64,000 nt of DNA from Microcebus murinus (lineage: Eukaryota > Chordata > Mammalia > Primates > Cheirogaleidae), in NCBI RefSeq assembly GCF_040939455.1, contig NC_134120.1, forward strand, positions 54,637,001 to 54,701,000, given 5' to 3'. Position numbers and translations under genes: made by a program. How positions within the stretch are numbered: the first letter of the stretch is position 1; every line of letters starts with the position of its first letter. Below the pieces are notes generated by a model. It searched no databases and was not told the origin of the DNA. It saw nothing but the letters and a program-made list of their open reading frames with translations. Positions 22,958 to 35,335 of the stretch are shown here, piece after piece.

Positions 22958-23200
22958 GAGTCTGTGTGTGTGCATGCGTGTCTGTGTGTCTGAGTGCTTG
23001 GTGTGGTATGTGTGTCTGTGCCTGTGGGATGTGTCATGTGTGTGTGTGTGTGTGTCTGTGTGTGGTGTCTGTGTGTGTTATGCTGTGTGGGGGGGTGTGT
23101 GTTTGTGTGTGTTTGTGCGTATGGTGTGTATGTGTGTGTGTCTGTGTGTATTTATCTGTGCGTGTGCGCATGTGTGTGCACGTGTGTGTGTGTGCACGGC
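22958..23200 (+). repeat. Long degenerate TG-rich tract
   Basis: About 240 bases of 'tgtgtgtgtctgtgtgtggt'-type sequence with CA, CTG and GTATG interruptions. It opens false Cys/Val-rich frames in all forward phases. Confidence 0.95.
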
Positions 23201-23239
23201 AGCTGTGGGAAGGTGCCTGTCCCCTCTCCAGCTGCAGGG

Positions 23240-23625
23240 AGAGTGACTGAGCAATCACTCCCTGCGCGCTCTGAAATCCGTCCCTGTGTTTGCGCCCAGA
23301 CCCTACTTGTCAAGACCCGCTGCCGGCCTGTGATCCAGCGCCGCAGGGCACAAGGCAGCCCTTGCCGGCGGTCCGACGGGCACCTTGGGCGCAAAGACTG
23401 GAGCACAGCCTCGCGGAGCTTCCCTGAGTGCCGCAGATCAGGTGGAAGCATCTGCCTCCACTCCCCTCCTCCTCCCTCCTTCACGCGGGGCCAGGCCTTG
23501 CCTCTTCCTTGCTCCCCAGCTTCCTACTCACTGTCTCTCACGGGCCGCCCCTAATACATTCCTGGCTCTGTTAATCCTGCCTCCACGGCTGCTTCTGGGA
23601 GGACCCAGAACAACACAGTAGGGGA
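23240..23625 (+). mobile_element. Possible LTR remnant
   Basis: The ending 'tacattcctggctctgttaa', 'tcctgcctccacggctgctt', 'ctgggaggacccagaacaac' resembles an ERVL-class LTR end. The CpG-rich body (23260-23420) is unassigned. Confidence 0.4.
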
Positions 23626-26014
23626 AAGAACGGTTTGAGAAAACAGGCGCTAAGTGGGGGCTTGAAGCTGGTCCCCCCACCTCCCAGCAGTGGAAGCGGC
23701 TGCTGTCCAGCTGGTAGCTGGAGCACCGAGAGTCCCTGGCACAAGGCAGCAGCTCAGCTGCTCAAGACTTTACCAGTAGTGACCCGGAAAACGTTCCAGC
23801 GGAGAGGAATGAAGTGGCAGTGCCATGAGCAGGCATTTTAAGAACGGGCAGAAAGATGCCTACAGAAGCCACTACACTGCCTGGATGCGCAGCAGAGGAA
23901 GAATGAGAGATGCTGGCCTGTTCGCGTGGGCTCTGCGACAGCTGACAAAGGGGCTTCGCGTCCTGCAGAGGACAAACAGATACACAGCCCGAGTCGCAGG
24001 CTGCAGAGCTGAGTCTTAGAGTCACAGAGCTCCAGAGGTGTGAATGCTCAGCAAAGGCAGGAGTGGTAGGCAAAGGTCAGGGCCCTTGTGGGCGTAACCT
24101 GGGATCCTAAATATGGGACAGGGACATGCAGACGTTCGCCCTGGGGATATTGGCTCCACAGTCACCCCAGACCCCCTGGGCTGGTGGAGGTGGCCCACCC
24201 CTCCCTGGTACAACCCAGCACTTCTGCCACCCTGGCGGGTGCTGCGGGTGTCCCACCTCCCAAGGCGCAGGTGCTCCCCGAGGAGCTGTCCCTTGTCCTC
24301 TCCTAGCTGCAGGCATGTGTGCTGCAAAGACTTTCAGCGTTAGAAGAGGAAATGGAGGAATGGAGTCTGGAAGTGAGAGCGGCTCTGTACTAGACAGTAC
24401 TGAGGTGACACCGAGCCACCTGCACCATCAAATTCTTGCTCCTGGCAGATAAGAATGTGAACCAATTAAAGTCGTGTATCAAAAGCAACAGCATGCTCAC
24501 CTCCTTGTGCTCAGCACTTCACACCTATCGCGTCTTGATTTTGCCCAGTCTCATCCCATTTCTTGACTTGCAAGACACATACCTTAACATCACCCAGTCC
24601 AGGCCATAGCACCCTCCATACGCTCTTTCCTGACCTCTCTGTTTCGAGACATTTCTAAGACGCTGGCAATGTGCCGTTCTCTCTTACTGCTGTGGATTTA
24701 ATATAGTCAGCTCTGTTTCATCAACAGGTTTTCTAGTGGTCTCTTTGGAACGACAACAATCAACACAAAATAGACAAGGATAATAGCAACATAGAATAAA
24801 TGTAACATATCAGACATTTCTCACTGTGGCGCTGACTATTCTTTTACTGTATTCACCTGCGATGTGTCTGACCTGAATCAGTTCCAATCTGTCCCCTTTC
24901 TCAACAGACAAAATGTAAGCAACATTTAAGAAACAACTATCAGAGAATGAAACCCAATCAGGAAATACAGAAATGCATGCTCTTCACATTTCAGGTTTAA
25001 GGAAATAGTTGTTGTCTCACCTGGGAGGGGAAATAATGATTATTATTAATATTAATGATTTTTTATTCCTATAAGAATTCCTGGTTCACTCTACCTTGCT
25101 TATTTTACTTCAGATGTTGTTAATATATATCCTGTATTTATTCAGTTGACTAAGGTTTATCTTGCTTAGTTAATGGCTAACTTCTGGCTGGCCTTTTCAG
25201 GTTCTAAAATAGTTGCCAAATCTGGAATGCCTGCTTTGGAGATATGAGGACAATATCTGCTATGCCTGGGCTGTTCGAACGCTTAGAGGAAAGATCAGAT
25301 TTTAATAGGAATGTCCCCACTAATGGATGCAGACTTTGGCCTCATTAAAAAGAGGCTTCATTGTTCAAGTTGGTCATTTAGGAATCATTATATTTACTCT
25401 GGCAAATGAAGGAGATAAACCTACCAAAATATTTATGTAGTTGTTGCTATTTGTGATCAGATTTTAAAATGTATTTTTATGGGCTTAAAAATATGCTCAT
25501 AATATAAACAGGCACACCTTTTCATATATACAGCTTCTGTCTCAAATGCAAATTCTGCACAAATATGTGCAAATTATGCACAAATTCTACTCCCTCCTCT
25601 ATAGACACTCCCTTAAATTGAGTACAAATCAAGGGTTCACAAATCTGGGTTTTTTTCTGTTAGTTTCCATTATAATTTCTGTTCTTGTCATCATTTCTAA
25701 TGAGAAATAGGTCCTGAGCATTTACCATTCATTATCCACCGACTCCACCCCAGAGAGTTAATGGCCTGGTTGTCCGGCCCAGCTCTCAGTGCACTTGGGA
25801 AAGTAATTATAATCCCAAAGCATAGGCGATCGATGTCAAATGTGCAGCCTGTCAACAAGGGGCCTTGTCATAGCTGCTAACCCTGTAGCTTTGACTGTTT
25901 GTCTCTTTCCTGCTGACCCAAGACTTTCTGCCCAGGAGTTAATCTATAAATAAATGCTTAAATATACTCAAGGTGTTCCTCTTTTTAAAGCAATAATTTG
26001 ATTTTTTTTTTTAC
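23626..26014. other. Repeat-poor unique stretch
   Basis: About 2.4 kb with little I can assign, apart from a possible L2 scrap near 24600-24720 ('tttcctgacctctctgtttc'). No exon or RNA gene is evident. The part 25700-25960 has balanced composition and TAAT-type motifs ('aagtaattataatcccaaag'). Confidence 0.4.
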
Positions 26015-26215
26015 TCCCCTGATCAAAACTTTCCATTGACTACTGAGAAAAGTCCAAAATCCTTATGCGAAATTTCAAATTTTCTAAACTCAGATCCCTA
26101 TTTATCCTTCCAGCCTTATCTTCTACTCTTCTCCTCTGCACTTGACCTTTTGCAGGTGTTTTTCTGCCCCCAGCCATTGCTTATCTCTTTCCATATTTCA
26201 GCACCATCTTCGCTG
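26015..26215 (+). mobile_element. L2 LINE fragment
   Basis: L2-like order: 'aaaactttccattgactact', 'gagaaaagtccaaaatcctt', 'gccttatcttctactcttct', 'ttgaccttttgcaggtg'. Confidence 0.6.
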
Positions 26216-26336
26216 CACTGGGAGGCTCATCGGGTGAAACATTTCAGAAAAACCAACCTGAGGTGAGGTGAGCACAAGGAAGGGGGTGTCCGCACTTCAG
26301 CTGGGGTGGGAAAATGAACATGAAACTGTATCTCTC

Positions 26337-26650
26337 CGCCAGGTGCGGTGGCTCATGCCTATAATCCTAGCACTCTGGGAGGCCGAGGCCGGTGGATTGT
26401 TTGAGCTCAGGAGTTCGAGACCAGCCTGAGCAAGAGTGAGACTCCGTCTCTACTAAAAATAGAAACAAATTAGCTGGACAACTAAAAACATATAGAAAAA
26501 TTAGCTGAGCATGGTGGCGCATGCCTGTTAGGCTAAGGCAAGAGGATCTCTGGAGCCCAGGAGTTTGAGGTTGCTGTGAGCTAGGCTAACGCCATGGCAC
26601 TGTCACCTGGGCAACAGGGTGAGACCCTGTCTCAAAACCAAACAAAAAAG
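26337..26650 (+). mobile_element. Alu (lemur-type, diverged)
   Basis: Dimer from 'ccaggtgcggtggctcatgc' with 'ctggacaactaaaaacatat' in the middle, ending in a degraded tail. Target duplication TGTATCTCTC (26327-26336) and TGCATCTCTC (26651-26660). Confidence 0.9.
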
Positions 26651-27043
26651 TGCATCTCTCTTAAAGACTTGTCTCTGTTCGCCTCACCCTCCTGCTTTCT
26701 TACCCTCACAATTAACATCTTTGCACAGTGATTTTCACAATGGTCCCATGAGCATACCTTCCAGACACTGCATATGTGGTTAGGGAGGATCACACTGCTC
26801 TTACTTTCCTCCCTCCAGCAGCACCTGGGGGGTTCAGCCTGCTCTATCTCTGATTGATATCACCCCTCCTCAATCCCAGCTCCTGTCCCCACTGGATCCC
26901 TGTGGGCTTCCTTTGGTAATAGGGTCCTTCATACATACAAATATCCCATAGGTATTTGGGTTCCACTCTCATCTGTTCTTTGATTATCTCTACCCCACAT
27001 CTCCTGTAGAAGGCTTTGCCTATGGTACATAGCATTGAATCAA

Positions 27044-27068
27044 TCAAAAAGAAAGAAAGAAAGAAAAA
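27044..27068 (+). repeat. (GAAA)n short repeat
   Basis: 'aaaaagaaagaaagaaagaa' just before an Alu fragment. Confidence 0.85.
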
Positions 27069-27084
27069 AGCAACAGATCAGCTT

Positions 27085-27294
27085 TAGCAAGAGCAAGACC
27101 CCATCTCTACAAAAAATAGAAAAATCAGCCAGACAGGGAAGCACATCCCTGTAGTCCCAGCTACTCTGGGAGGCTGAGGCAGAAGGATGGCTAGAGGCCA
27201 GAAGTTTGAGCTTGCAGTGAGCTGTGATTATGATGAGGCTACTACACTATAGCCCGGGCAACAGAGTGAGACCCTGTCTCAAAAAAAAAGAAAG
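27085..27294 (+). mobile_element. 5'-truncated Alu
   Basis: Begins inside the left arm ('agcaagagcaagaccccatc') and continues to an A-rich tail. It lacks the first 80 or so bases. Confidence 0.85.
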
Positions 27295-27295
27295 A

Positions 27296-27627
27296 GCCGG
27301 GCGCGGTGGCTCACACCTGTAATCCTAGCACTCTGGGAGGCTGAGGCGGGCGGATTGCTCGGGGTCAGGAGTTCGAAACCAGCCTGAGCAAGAGTGAGAC
27401 CCCGTCTCTACTATAAATAGAAAGAAATTAATTGGCCAACTAATATATAATATATAAAATTAGCTGGGAATGGTGGCGCATGCCTGTAGTCCCAGCTACT
27501 CGGGAGGCTGAGGCAGGAGGATTGCTTGAGCCCAGGAGATTGAGGTTGCTGTGAGCTAGGCTGACGCCACGGCACTCACTCTAGCCTGGGCAACAAGTGA
27601 GACTCTGTCTCAAAAAAAAAAAAAAAA
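27296..27627 (+). mobile_element. Lemur-type Alu
   Basis: Full-length dimer starting 'gccgggcgcggtggctcaca', with 'attaattggccaactaatat' and 'gctgacgccacggcactcac', and a poly(A) tail at 27611-27627. It abuts the tail of the truncated Alu just upstream. Confidence 0.92.
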
Positions 27628-28579
27628 GGAACAAAAGAGCAAAATATTTTTGCAACCTGAAGGATACATTTGTACTTCCCTGTGGTATGTGTTGAACACT
27701 GTTGAGCTGAGCCACACGATGCATGTGCAAATTTCTCCTTGTTTGTTCACTCCCACTCTCAGTTTTACCTAAGGTTGGAAGAAGGCAAGTGTCCAGTTTG
27801 GGCCCATTTCATCTATGAAGTGGTAGGAGTGCTCTATAAGTAGGTTGTCTTTTTTCTGTATGGTACCAAATAATTGGTATGACTTGTTTTTCTTAATTGT
27901 CGAATTAACTTCAGCAAGTACTAGTTTGGGTATCTCAAAACAGCTTGAATCTGACCAAAGAGAAAGACATAGAAAAACAAAGGAATTTCAGGTAGCATGT
28001 GAGGTTTTATCTTTGAACAAGAAGGCTTCCAAGATTACAAGGCAGAAGCACTGAAGTGTAGGTGTAAAAACATCAGCAGCATCAAATTTTTATCCTCATT
28101 GTAACCCTTAAGCTCTTGGATCCTCATGAAAGGAGCCCTTTGTTGAGTCTCTTCTTTGCGCAGGCAGTTGCTAGCAGGTTGCCTTCTTGTGATTGCTTTG
28201 CCCTCAAAAGGGTACTTCAGTAGGCCACGTCACGGAGATCAGGTCCTCCCAAAGAACAAGCCAGGACAGCATTAAATGGTTTATTAGCTTCCTGCACCTG
28301 TGTCTGTTGCCTTCCAAGGCCCTGGAGAACCAAGGGCAGCCTTTCTGCTGCTCTGAGAAATTATTCTGTCTAGAATATTTGATCACACACCGGAACGGGT
28401 GCCAAATGGAAAGTAATATGCCAGATGTCCACCCCGCAACAGAAAGTTGGCCAGAACACCACATCTTCTAATTTAAAGACCCAAAACCTCATGTTCTTCC
28501 TGAGCAGTCTTCTCACACCCACTGTTCCCAGCTCACAGAATCCCAGAGTACTGAGCAAACAGAACCCTGCAGCTCACTG
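27628..28579. other. Unique sequence, no gene recognised
   Basis: Opposed open frames of 92 and 86 codons at 28193-28471 mirror each other. Neither shows a domain. Confidence 0.4.
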
Positions 28580-28690
28580 CACTCATTTCTCAGACCAAGA
28601 GTCAGACTGTTCTGGGGCCCAGACAGGTTAAATGATGCCCCCATCAATTACAAGCTGACTGGTGGCAGATCCAGTTTAGAAGGAACTCAG
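28580..28690 (+). mobile_element. MIR fragment
   Basis: 'ctcatttctcagaccaagag', 'cccagacaggttaaatgatg', 'gctgactggtggcagatcca' follow the MIR 3' order. Confidence 0.55.
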
Positions 28691-29324
28691 AGGACTCCAG
28701 CTGTTCTACCTGCAGACTGTAACAAAACAATGATCTCTACTTATTATAATACTTTGTGCTACTTCAGAGCACAGAATGAAGACATTTTATTTCAGAAACA
28801 ATGACCCTCCCAGCCAATTTCAATAGATAACATGCATAAGACTTGAACCAGCTAAATCTATTGTAGAAAAATACATGGTATTTGTCAAACATAAAAAAAG
28901 GAGAAGATTTGAATACTCATTAAGTCAGACTCCAAATTTTTCACCCCAAGAAGTTAGTTGAGAATAAAGAGTGACATGTTTTACAGTCGCGTATCCCAGA
29001 ACTGTCTATTATGATAACACCTAAAGACTACTTGGCTATCTTTAAGCAGTTAATCACATGAGCAGGCTTTCATGAGTAGGTGGATTTTCCCCCAAATGCA
29101 TTTGTGAGCAAGCCACTTGCAGCTCAGTGAGCCTTTTGCCGTAGGAAGCGTATCAACTGTAGAAGAGAGATTTCTGAGCTGGCCCATCAAGGGCTATTTG
29201 ACTACAAGGTCAGAGAACTCTGGTCTTAGATGCCTGCCTTGAGTCATCTCTGGACACCAGGAGACCACGACGCCAGGGGTGAAGAGGTCAGTGAGTGGAA
29301 GGAAGGTGGCATCCAGAAAAGATA
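28691..29324. other. Unique AT-rich sequence
   Basis: No gene or repeat recognised. Confidence 0.4.
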
Positions 29325-29600
29325 ACCCCCAATGTGACTGCTGGTCTTAGAAGGCAGGGCCTTTGGGAGGTAACTAGATCATGAAGGTAGAGCCCTCATG
29401 AATGAGATTGATGCTCCTATAGGAAGAGACACAAGGGCTTGCTCACTCTCCTGTTCTTCGCCATGTGACAATACAACAAGGAGGAGCCATCTGCAAATCA
29501 GAAAGTGGCCTGGGAATTCCAAGATCAAGATGCTGGCAGACCTAGTTCCTGGTGATGGCCACTTCCTGGTCATCCCTGGATTATAGTGTTCTTTCTCAGG
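29325..29600 (+). mobile_element. MaLR LTR fragment (MLT1-like)
   Basis: 'gcagggcctttgggaggtaa', 'ctagatcatgaaggtagagc', 'cctcatgaatgagattgatg', then 'cgccatgtgacaat' follow the MLT1 internal order. Confidence 0.65.
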
Positions 29601-30349
29601 TCCCCAATCCACTATTTGTGCCCTACATGCTTCACTGGAGTACTTGAACGAGTCCTGCCATCCTCTGGCCCTCAATAAGACCCTTATCCCCAAGTTCAGC
29701 TAGGTGTTAGAGGGGAAAATATCTGATTGAAAGGTCCACACTCAAGGGCTATTATCTTCAGCATCCTCTGGGCAATGTGCATGTTTCTGAAAGAAGCTGC
29801 TCAATAACCAAGATAGATCTCAAATCACTTGCATTTCAGGCATGATAACAGAATCAAAAGGCATTGTTCAGAGAAGGCATCGTGATGGCAGATCCAGCCT
29901 ACCTCAGAGCTGCATGATAAATCATCAACCCGGGTATCTTTGCTTTTCACATCCTCCTCTTCTTCTCTTCCAACTCTTCTCTGAACACTGCACCCACACA
30001 TATTTTGGTTGCCAGGGCATAGGAGAGGGGCTCTAGCCAATATAGGGAGAGGGTGGTGAAGTCCTTTGACGTGGGGATCATTTGTAATTCTTGGATTTGC
30101 ATGTCAGGGACTGTCTCATCTGCCCTTCCTCTAGGCAACCATTCTCTGTCTTTTAGCAGAAAGATATTCCAAATGATGTCATTGAATATGAGTGGTCAAA
30201 TCCTCAAAACCTCACCATTCCCAGCCTGAGATATGCTATCTTCTGATTTTGAGGGCAATGAATGTACTTTATATGCATCTACATCCACCATAGGTCTAGA
30301 ATTGCATTTCATACAGGCTCATGATGTGAATGAATGAATGAAATATTAA
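29601..30349. other. Unique sequence, no gene recognised
   Basis: Ends with a short (TGAA)n run near 30325-30340. No exon seen. Confidence 0.4.
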
Positions 30350-30745
30350 AAGCTGGTAGACATTCCTAGCATTCACATCCAGGCCTCCTCTCCTGCAAGC
30401 ACATGAAAGATGACACGTCAAACCTCCCTGCCATTAAATGGGGCCATGTGACTCATCCTGACCAATGGACTGCAATAAATGATATGTGGCACTTTTGATC
30501 TGAACCATAGATGTGAGCTGTCCATGCAGGTTCTTCTCTTGCCTGGGCCACCTGCCACACTACAGATGGCAAAACCTCTGCTAGCCTGGGCTCCTGAGTG
30601 ACTACATGGAGTAGATTACTCCCCCAAACCTGCTGACTGTGTTCAATAAATACCATGAAAGAGAAATGTACCTTTGTCGAAAGATTCCAGGGTCTCTTTG
30701 TTTTGCAGCATAACTTAGCGTGTCCTGACTAACACAGCCAATGAT
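30350..30745 (+). mobile_element. Ancient LTR or MER fragment
   Basis: 'aatggggccatgtgactcat', 'cctgaccaatggactgcaat', an 'aataaatacc' signal near 30645 and the end 'ttgcagcataacttagcgtg', 'tcctgactaac' match an old LTR-like family I cannot name with certainty. Confidence 0.5.
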
Positions 30746-32289
30746 CATTGAATGAGGCTGCATATTTTATAAAGTTTATAAATGCTCTTGAGAATATTTT
30801 CTTGTCCAAACTTTGGTTAGTGTGTGGCTTCAATATATAACTGAAGCAGGATCTAAAATTTTAAAGCCCTTGAAGAAGACTACCCAATCTGCAGCCTCTC
30901 ACTGATGTGACCCGAAAGGCATGGTGCCCTGCAAGGACCATGATTCAGTTCTCCAGCTGCACTGCCCGCTAGACTAAGGCTGATTGTCAAGGTGAAATGC
31001 AAAACACACCCTAACCACAGCTTCACAGCACCAAACTCATACTTGGAGCCATATTCTTGACTGATCTGTGCATAAATGTTTAAAATGCACTTATTTCATT
31101 TTTAGGTTTTGACATGAGGATTTGACATTTGTGGGAATGAGCACCATATGTGTCTTGTCATGTCTGCTCAGCAGGCAGACCCGCCCCGCTGCATGGTGCC
31201 ATCTACTTAGCACCCTCCTGGGAGACCTTGTTTTTCATCTATGGCAGCATTTGGCTAGGGACTGCAGGTGGCAGGGGCGGAGACAGGAAGAGTCCATTTT
31301 CTGGCAGTGTCTCCAAATTTACCTCACCAAAAATTCCAACTGTTTTTGTTGCGGTGTTGGCAATGAATTTCACAAGGACAGATAACATATGTTCTAGCAT
31401 TTCTGAAACCGTCCTAGTTTCTATTATTTTACTTGCCTCTGGAATACATCAAAATGCCTCAGAAATTCCAATATTTTAGTATACAAACTGTACCCATCAG
31501 ACAAATTTTCACATGAGGAAGCAACACAAAGACTCATTTTGAGAACCTGTGCCTCAACGTTTGGTTGAAACGAATTCACGTGCCCACAAACTATACAATG
31601 ATACGGTTTATTTCTGCCCCAGCAAATTCTGGCCAAAAGGGCAGCGTGTAGAGTCACCTTAGTCTGGAGTATCCATTTCAGAATGTGATCTCCCCGGGTC
31701 ACTTAGTGGTGTCATTGTTCTTCGGCAGAAAGGTTTTGGTGCAGCTTACCAGTAATTAGCATATTTTGAGGGTTTGAGATGAACATTTCAGGCCTGGAAA
31801 TATCACTTTGCCTCTGAGCAGTTCGGTCAGAAATGTGTGTTGCCTCTCAGTTTCCACCCGTGGTAGGGGCGCGTTAAGTGTCTCAGGTTTGCTGTCTTGT
31901 CCCCCCTCCCCCGCACTATCCCCAGCCCGGGAAGGTAGGCGGTGGGCTGGGCAGGCAGAAACTGCACAGTGAAGGTCAGCTGCTCCATCACTACCCCCAG
32001 GGTCTGTCTGGGGTCTGAAGCACTGTCATTACAGATCCAGCCTCAGGCTGCAAGCTGGAGTCCAGAGAACAGCCAAATGCCCCAGGGAGCCCCGCATATG
32101 AAATATGCGCCGTTAACCCCACGGGCGTGCACTGAGGAGCTCCTGCCCAAAGGCCGTCTCCTGAGAAGGAGCCCTGGAGAGAAAGGAGACGGGCCCAGGC
32201 AGATGGGTTTTCTAGAGAGGAGTAGGGGACAGGTGCATGGAGGTGGGGCCGCGGGTGGGGGAGGGGTGGACTCTGTGACTGTGAAATGC
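30746..32289. other. Unique sequence, no gene recognised
   Basis: An open frame of 109 codons (plus, 31150-31479) and one of 92 codons (minus, 31424-31702) lack known domains. 31860-31960 is GC-rich. Confidence 0.4.
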
Positions 32290-32518
32290 AAGAGGTTAAG
32301 GGGAGGGCCTTTGTGGAGCCCTTCTTGTATGCCAGGCCCTGCACGAAATGCCTTCTGTGTATGTTTATCTGCATTAATTCCCTCAGAAACCTGGGAAATG
32401 AAATATTCTGCTACTTTACAGGTGAGGAGAGCACTGGTCAGGTGGCCAAGTGGCTTCCCCAGGATCATCCCGCTGAGATGTCATGGAGCCCTGGTCTGAA
32501 CCCAAGTCTGTTCTAAAA
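32290..32518 (+). mobile_element. MIR SINE, near complete
   Basis: 'cttcttgtatgccaggccct', 'gcattaattccctcagaaac', 'ttacaggtgaggagagcact', 'tggtctgaacccaagtctgt': the full MIR order. Confidence 0.85.
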
Positions 32519-32632
32519 CACTGACCGCCCCACTCTCTAAGCTGGCCTGGGTCTGTAAGTCAATTCCAACAGTAGCCTGACTACCCCTATGATCAGACTC
32601 TGAGACAGTAGACTTTAAAAAGTTAGGATCCA

Positions 32633-32961
32633 GGCCGGGCGCGGTGGCTCACGCCTGTAATCCTAGCACTCTGGGAGGCCGAGGCGGGCGGATTGCTCAA
32701 GGTCAGGAGTTCAAAACCAGCCTGAGCGAGACCTCGTCTCTACCATAAAAATAGAAAGAAATTAATTGGCCAACTAATATATATAATATAAAAATCAGCC
32801 GGGCATGGTGGCTCGTGCCTGTAGTCCCAGCTACTCGGGAGGCTGAGGCAGGAGGATTGCTTGAGCCCAGGAGTTTGAGGTTGCTGTGAGCTAGGCTGAC
32901 GCTATGGCACTCACTCTAGCCTAGGCAAGAAAGCGAGACTCTGTCTCAAAAAAAAAAAAAA
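32633..32961 (+). mobile_element. Lemur-type Alu with perfect target duplication
   Basis: Full-length dimer ('ggccgggcgcggtggctcac') with the 'attaattggccaactaatat' middle and a poly(A) tail. It is flanked by an identical 16-base duplication AAAAAGTTAGGATCCA at 32617-32632 and 32962-32977, which suggests a relatively recent insertion. Confidence 0.95.
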
Positions 32962-32977
32962 AAAAAGTTAGGATCCA

Positions 32978-33540
32978 GAAAAACAGTTTCTCCCTTCCTC
33001 AAAAAATTGAACATGAGATTCCAGCGTGAACTAGCAATTCCACTTCTAGGTATCTACCTAAAAGAATTCAAAGCAGGGACTCAGAAAGATACTTCAACAC
33101 CAGTGTTCATAGCAGCATTATTTACAATAACCAAAAAATAGAAACCACCCAAATGTCCACTGGCAGATAAATAGGTAAACAAAATGTGGTCTGTCCATAC
33201 AATGGAATATTGTTCAGCCTTAAAATGAGTGACACATGCTACAGTACAGATTAACTTTGAGGACATTATACTAAATGAAATAAGCCAGACACCAAAGGAC
33301 AAATATTGGATGATTCCACTTATATAAGGTACCTAGAGTAGTCAAATTCACAGAGACAGAAAAGAGAATGGTGGTTGCCAGTGGGCAGGGGGAGGGACTG
33401 GGGATTTAGTGTTTAACAGGCACAGAGTTTCAGTTTCCCAAGACGAAAAGAGTTCTAGAGGTGGATGGCGGTGATGGTTGCCCAACAAGGTGAACACACT
33501 TAATGCTGCTGAACTGTGCACTTAAAAATTATTAGAATGG
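32978..33540 (+). mobile_element. Old L1 3' end, first part
   Basis: L1 3' sequence: 'acaatggaatattgttcagc', 'tggatgattccacttatata', 'gaatggtggttgccagtggg', 'ctgctgaactgtgcacttaa'. It is split by an Alu and continues at 33826. Confidence 0.8.
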
Positions 33541-33825
33541 GGGCTGGGTGCAGTGGCTCACGCCTGTAATCCTAGCATTCTGGGAGGCCGAGGAGGGAGG
33601 ATCACTTGAGCTCAGCAGTTCAAGACCAGACTGAGCAAGAGTGAGACTCTGTCTCTACTAAAAAGAGAAAAATTAGCCGGGTGTAGTGGCACGCACCTAT
33701 AGTCCCAGCTACTCAGGAAACTGAGGCAGGATCCCAGAACTGGAGGTTGCAGCGAGCTAGAATGATGCCACTGCACTCTACCCAGGGCAACAGAGCGAGA
33801 CCTTGTCTCTGAAAAAGATATATAT
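33541..33825 (+). mobile_element. Alu (older type) inside L1
   Basis: Dimer without the lemur-type middle segment. Target duplication ATTAGAATGG (33531-33540) and ATTAAAATGG (33826-33835) is L1 sequence. Confidence 0.9.
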
Positions 33826-33885
33826 ATTAAAATGGTAAATTTTATGTTATGTATATTTTACCACAATAAAAAAATTTTCAGATTA
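33826..33885 (+). mobile_element. Old L1 3' end, last part
   Basis: 'ggtaaattttatgttatgta', 'tattttaccacaataaaaaa' completes the L1 tail. Confidence 0.75.
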
Positions 33886-34469
33886 GGATCCCAACCTTCT
33901 GTTAAAGAATGTGGCTGATGTTACATATCCTCTTGACATCAGGAATTCCAGGCCCAGAGTTTTAGACAAAATCATGGAACCAGATGCAGCTCTTAGAGGC
34001 TCCCTCTAGCACAGGCATGGGGGCCACTCGGCAGAGGGTTGCCTTAGCCTATTTGGGTCAAACCCTTACCAGAAGCCTAGAAAAATACACCTGACTGAAC
34101 AGCAGGGCATGCACACACTTGCAGGTACCCTGAGCGTTGTGCATTACAGAGGCATTAAATTAAGAAAAGAAAAAAACATGCAAACGTTCACCCATGAATG
34201 GTCAGTTACGACCTGTGGAAGACAAGCTCCCTCTGCAGGGACCTGCGTGGGCTGAGACACCACTGTCCCCTGCCAATCATTCTCCAAGACCAGCGTGTCC
34301 AGACTTCGTACTTGACCTCTCAACCCAAGACTCTCCACAGCTCCACCCTGCCATGCCCTTCCACTCAAGCTCGTGACCACAGCAGCAGTTACCATGTCCC
34401 CACTGCCCCACAACTGCCTGACTCTGATACCCGCCCTTCACTTCGGGCTTCGGTCCGGCCCCACTCACC
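33886..34469. other. Unique sequence, no gene recognised
   Basis: Opposed open frames (89 codons minus, 123 codons plus) around 34144-34569 share the same bases. No domain seen. Confidence 0.4.
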
Positions 34470-34605
34470 ACCGCAGGCGTGGTTCTCACACTTGCGAGCG
34501 CACGAGAGACTGGGGCGCGGGGGCTCCTGGTCCCCGCATTCGCACAGCACACTTCCCGAGGGATTCTGATGTAGGTATTTTGAGAAACAACACATTTGAA
34601 TTTCA
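34470..34605 (-). mobile_element. MER5A-like hAT-Charlie fragment
   Basis: Contains 'gcgtggttctcacacttgcg' and, further on, 'gggattctgatgtaggtatt', 'ttgagaaacaacac'. This is the inverted-repeat ends and core of a MER5-type element with GC-rich divergence. Orientation is a guess. Confidence 0.5.
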
Positions 34606-35335
34606 TTCTTCTCTTTTAGAAATGAGACTAACCATTCTTTAATAAGAGAATTCCTTGAGATAATATATACGACAGCATCTAGCACAGATTTTGGCCAAAG
34701 TAGGCATTCGGCATATTTGTTTAAATTTGAAATGAAATGTAGAGGAAATAGTGTTGTGCAAACCATGTCCCCTTGTCAGGAGGATTAAGACCAACAATGA
34801 GCCACTAAAGTAGAGCGGCTGATTCTACTGCCTCTACTGAAATATAAATATAAATGAATTTGACTTCCAAATGCATGTCTGAGAATAGAGCAACTATCTT
34901 TTATCTGAGATCCGCTGGGTGAGCAGCTGCAAGTTGTCATGGCTCACACAATGACTAACAAGCCAGGAAAAGATGAGCGTGTGACTAAGAAGGTGGTTCT
35001 AGCAAAGATGAAAATCAGAAGCTGTGGCCAGTCCGAGAGGGGTGTGCGAGAGCCCCTCTAGCAGGCAGTCAGTCGGGCTTCGGAGAGCCGGAGTTTGCTT
35101 GACCTTGACTGCTCAGCTTTGCTCGTATCTCTGGAAACTTAAGAGTATCACAGAATTTAAAAAGAAAAAAACTCACTTCACACCCACTGCAATAGGTATG
35201 ATCAAAAACCAGAAAATAACAAGTGTTCATGAGAATACTAAAAAATTGGTACTCCCATACATTGCTGATGGGAATGCAAAATGGTCCAGCCACTGTGGAA
35301 AACAGTATGGCAGTTCCTTAAAGAAATTAAACATA

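Noticed and set aside
22994..23554. 186-codon Cys/Val-rich open frame
   Set aside because: It is translated from the TG-rich tract.
31942..32499. 185-codon open frame, plus strand
   Set aside because: The C-terminal third lies in a MIR, composition is GC-rich and no domain is recognisable.
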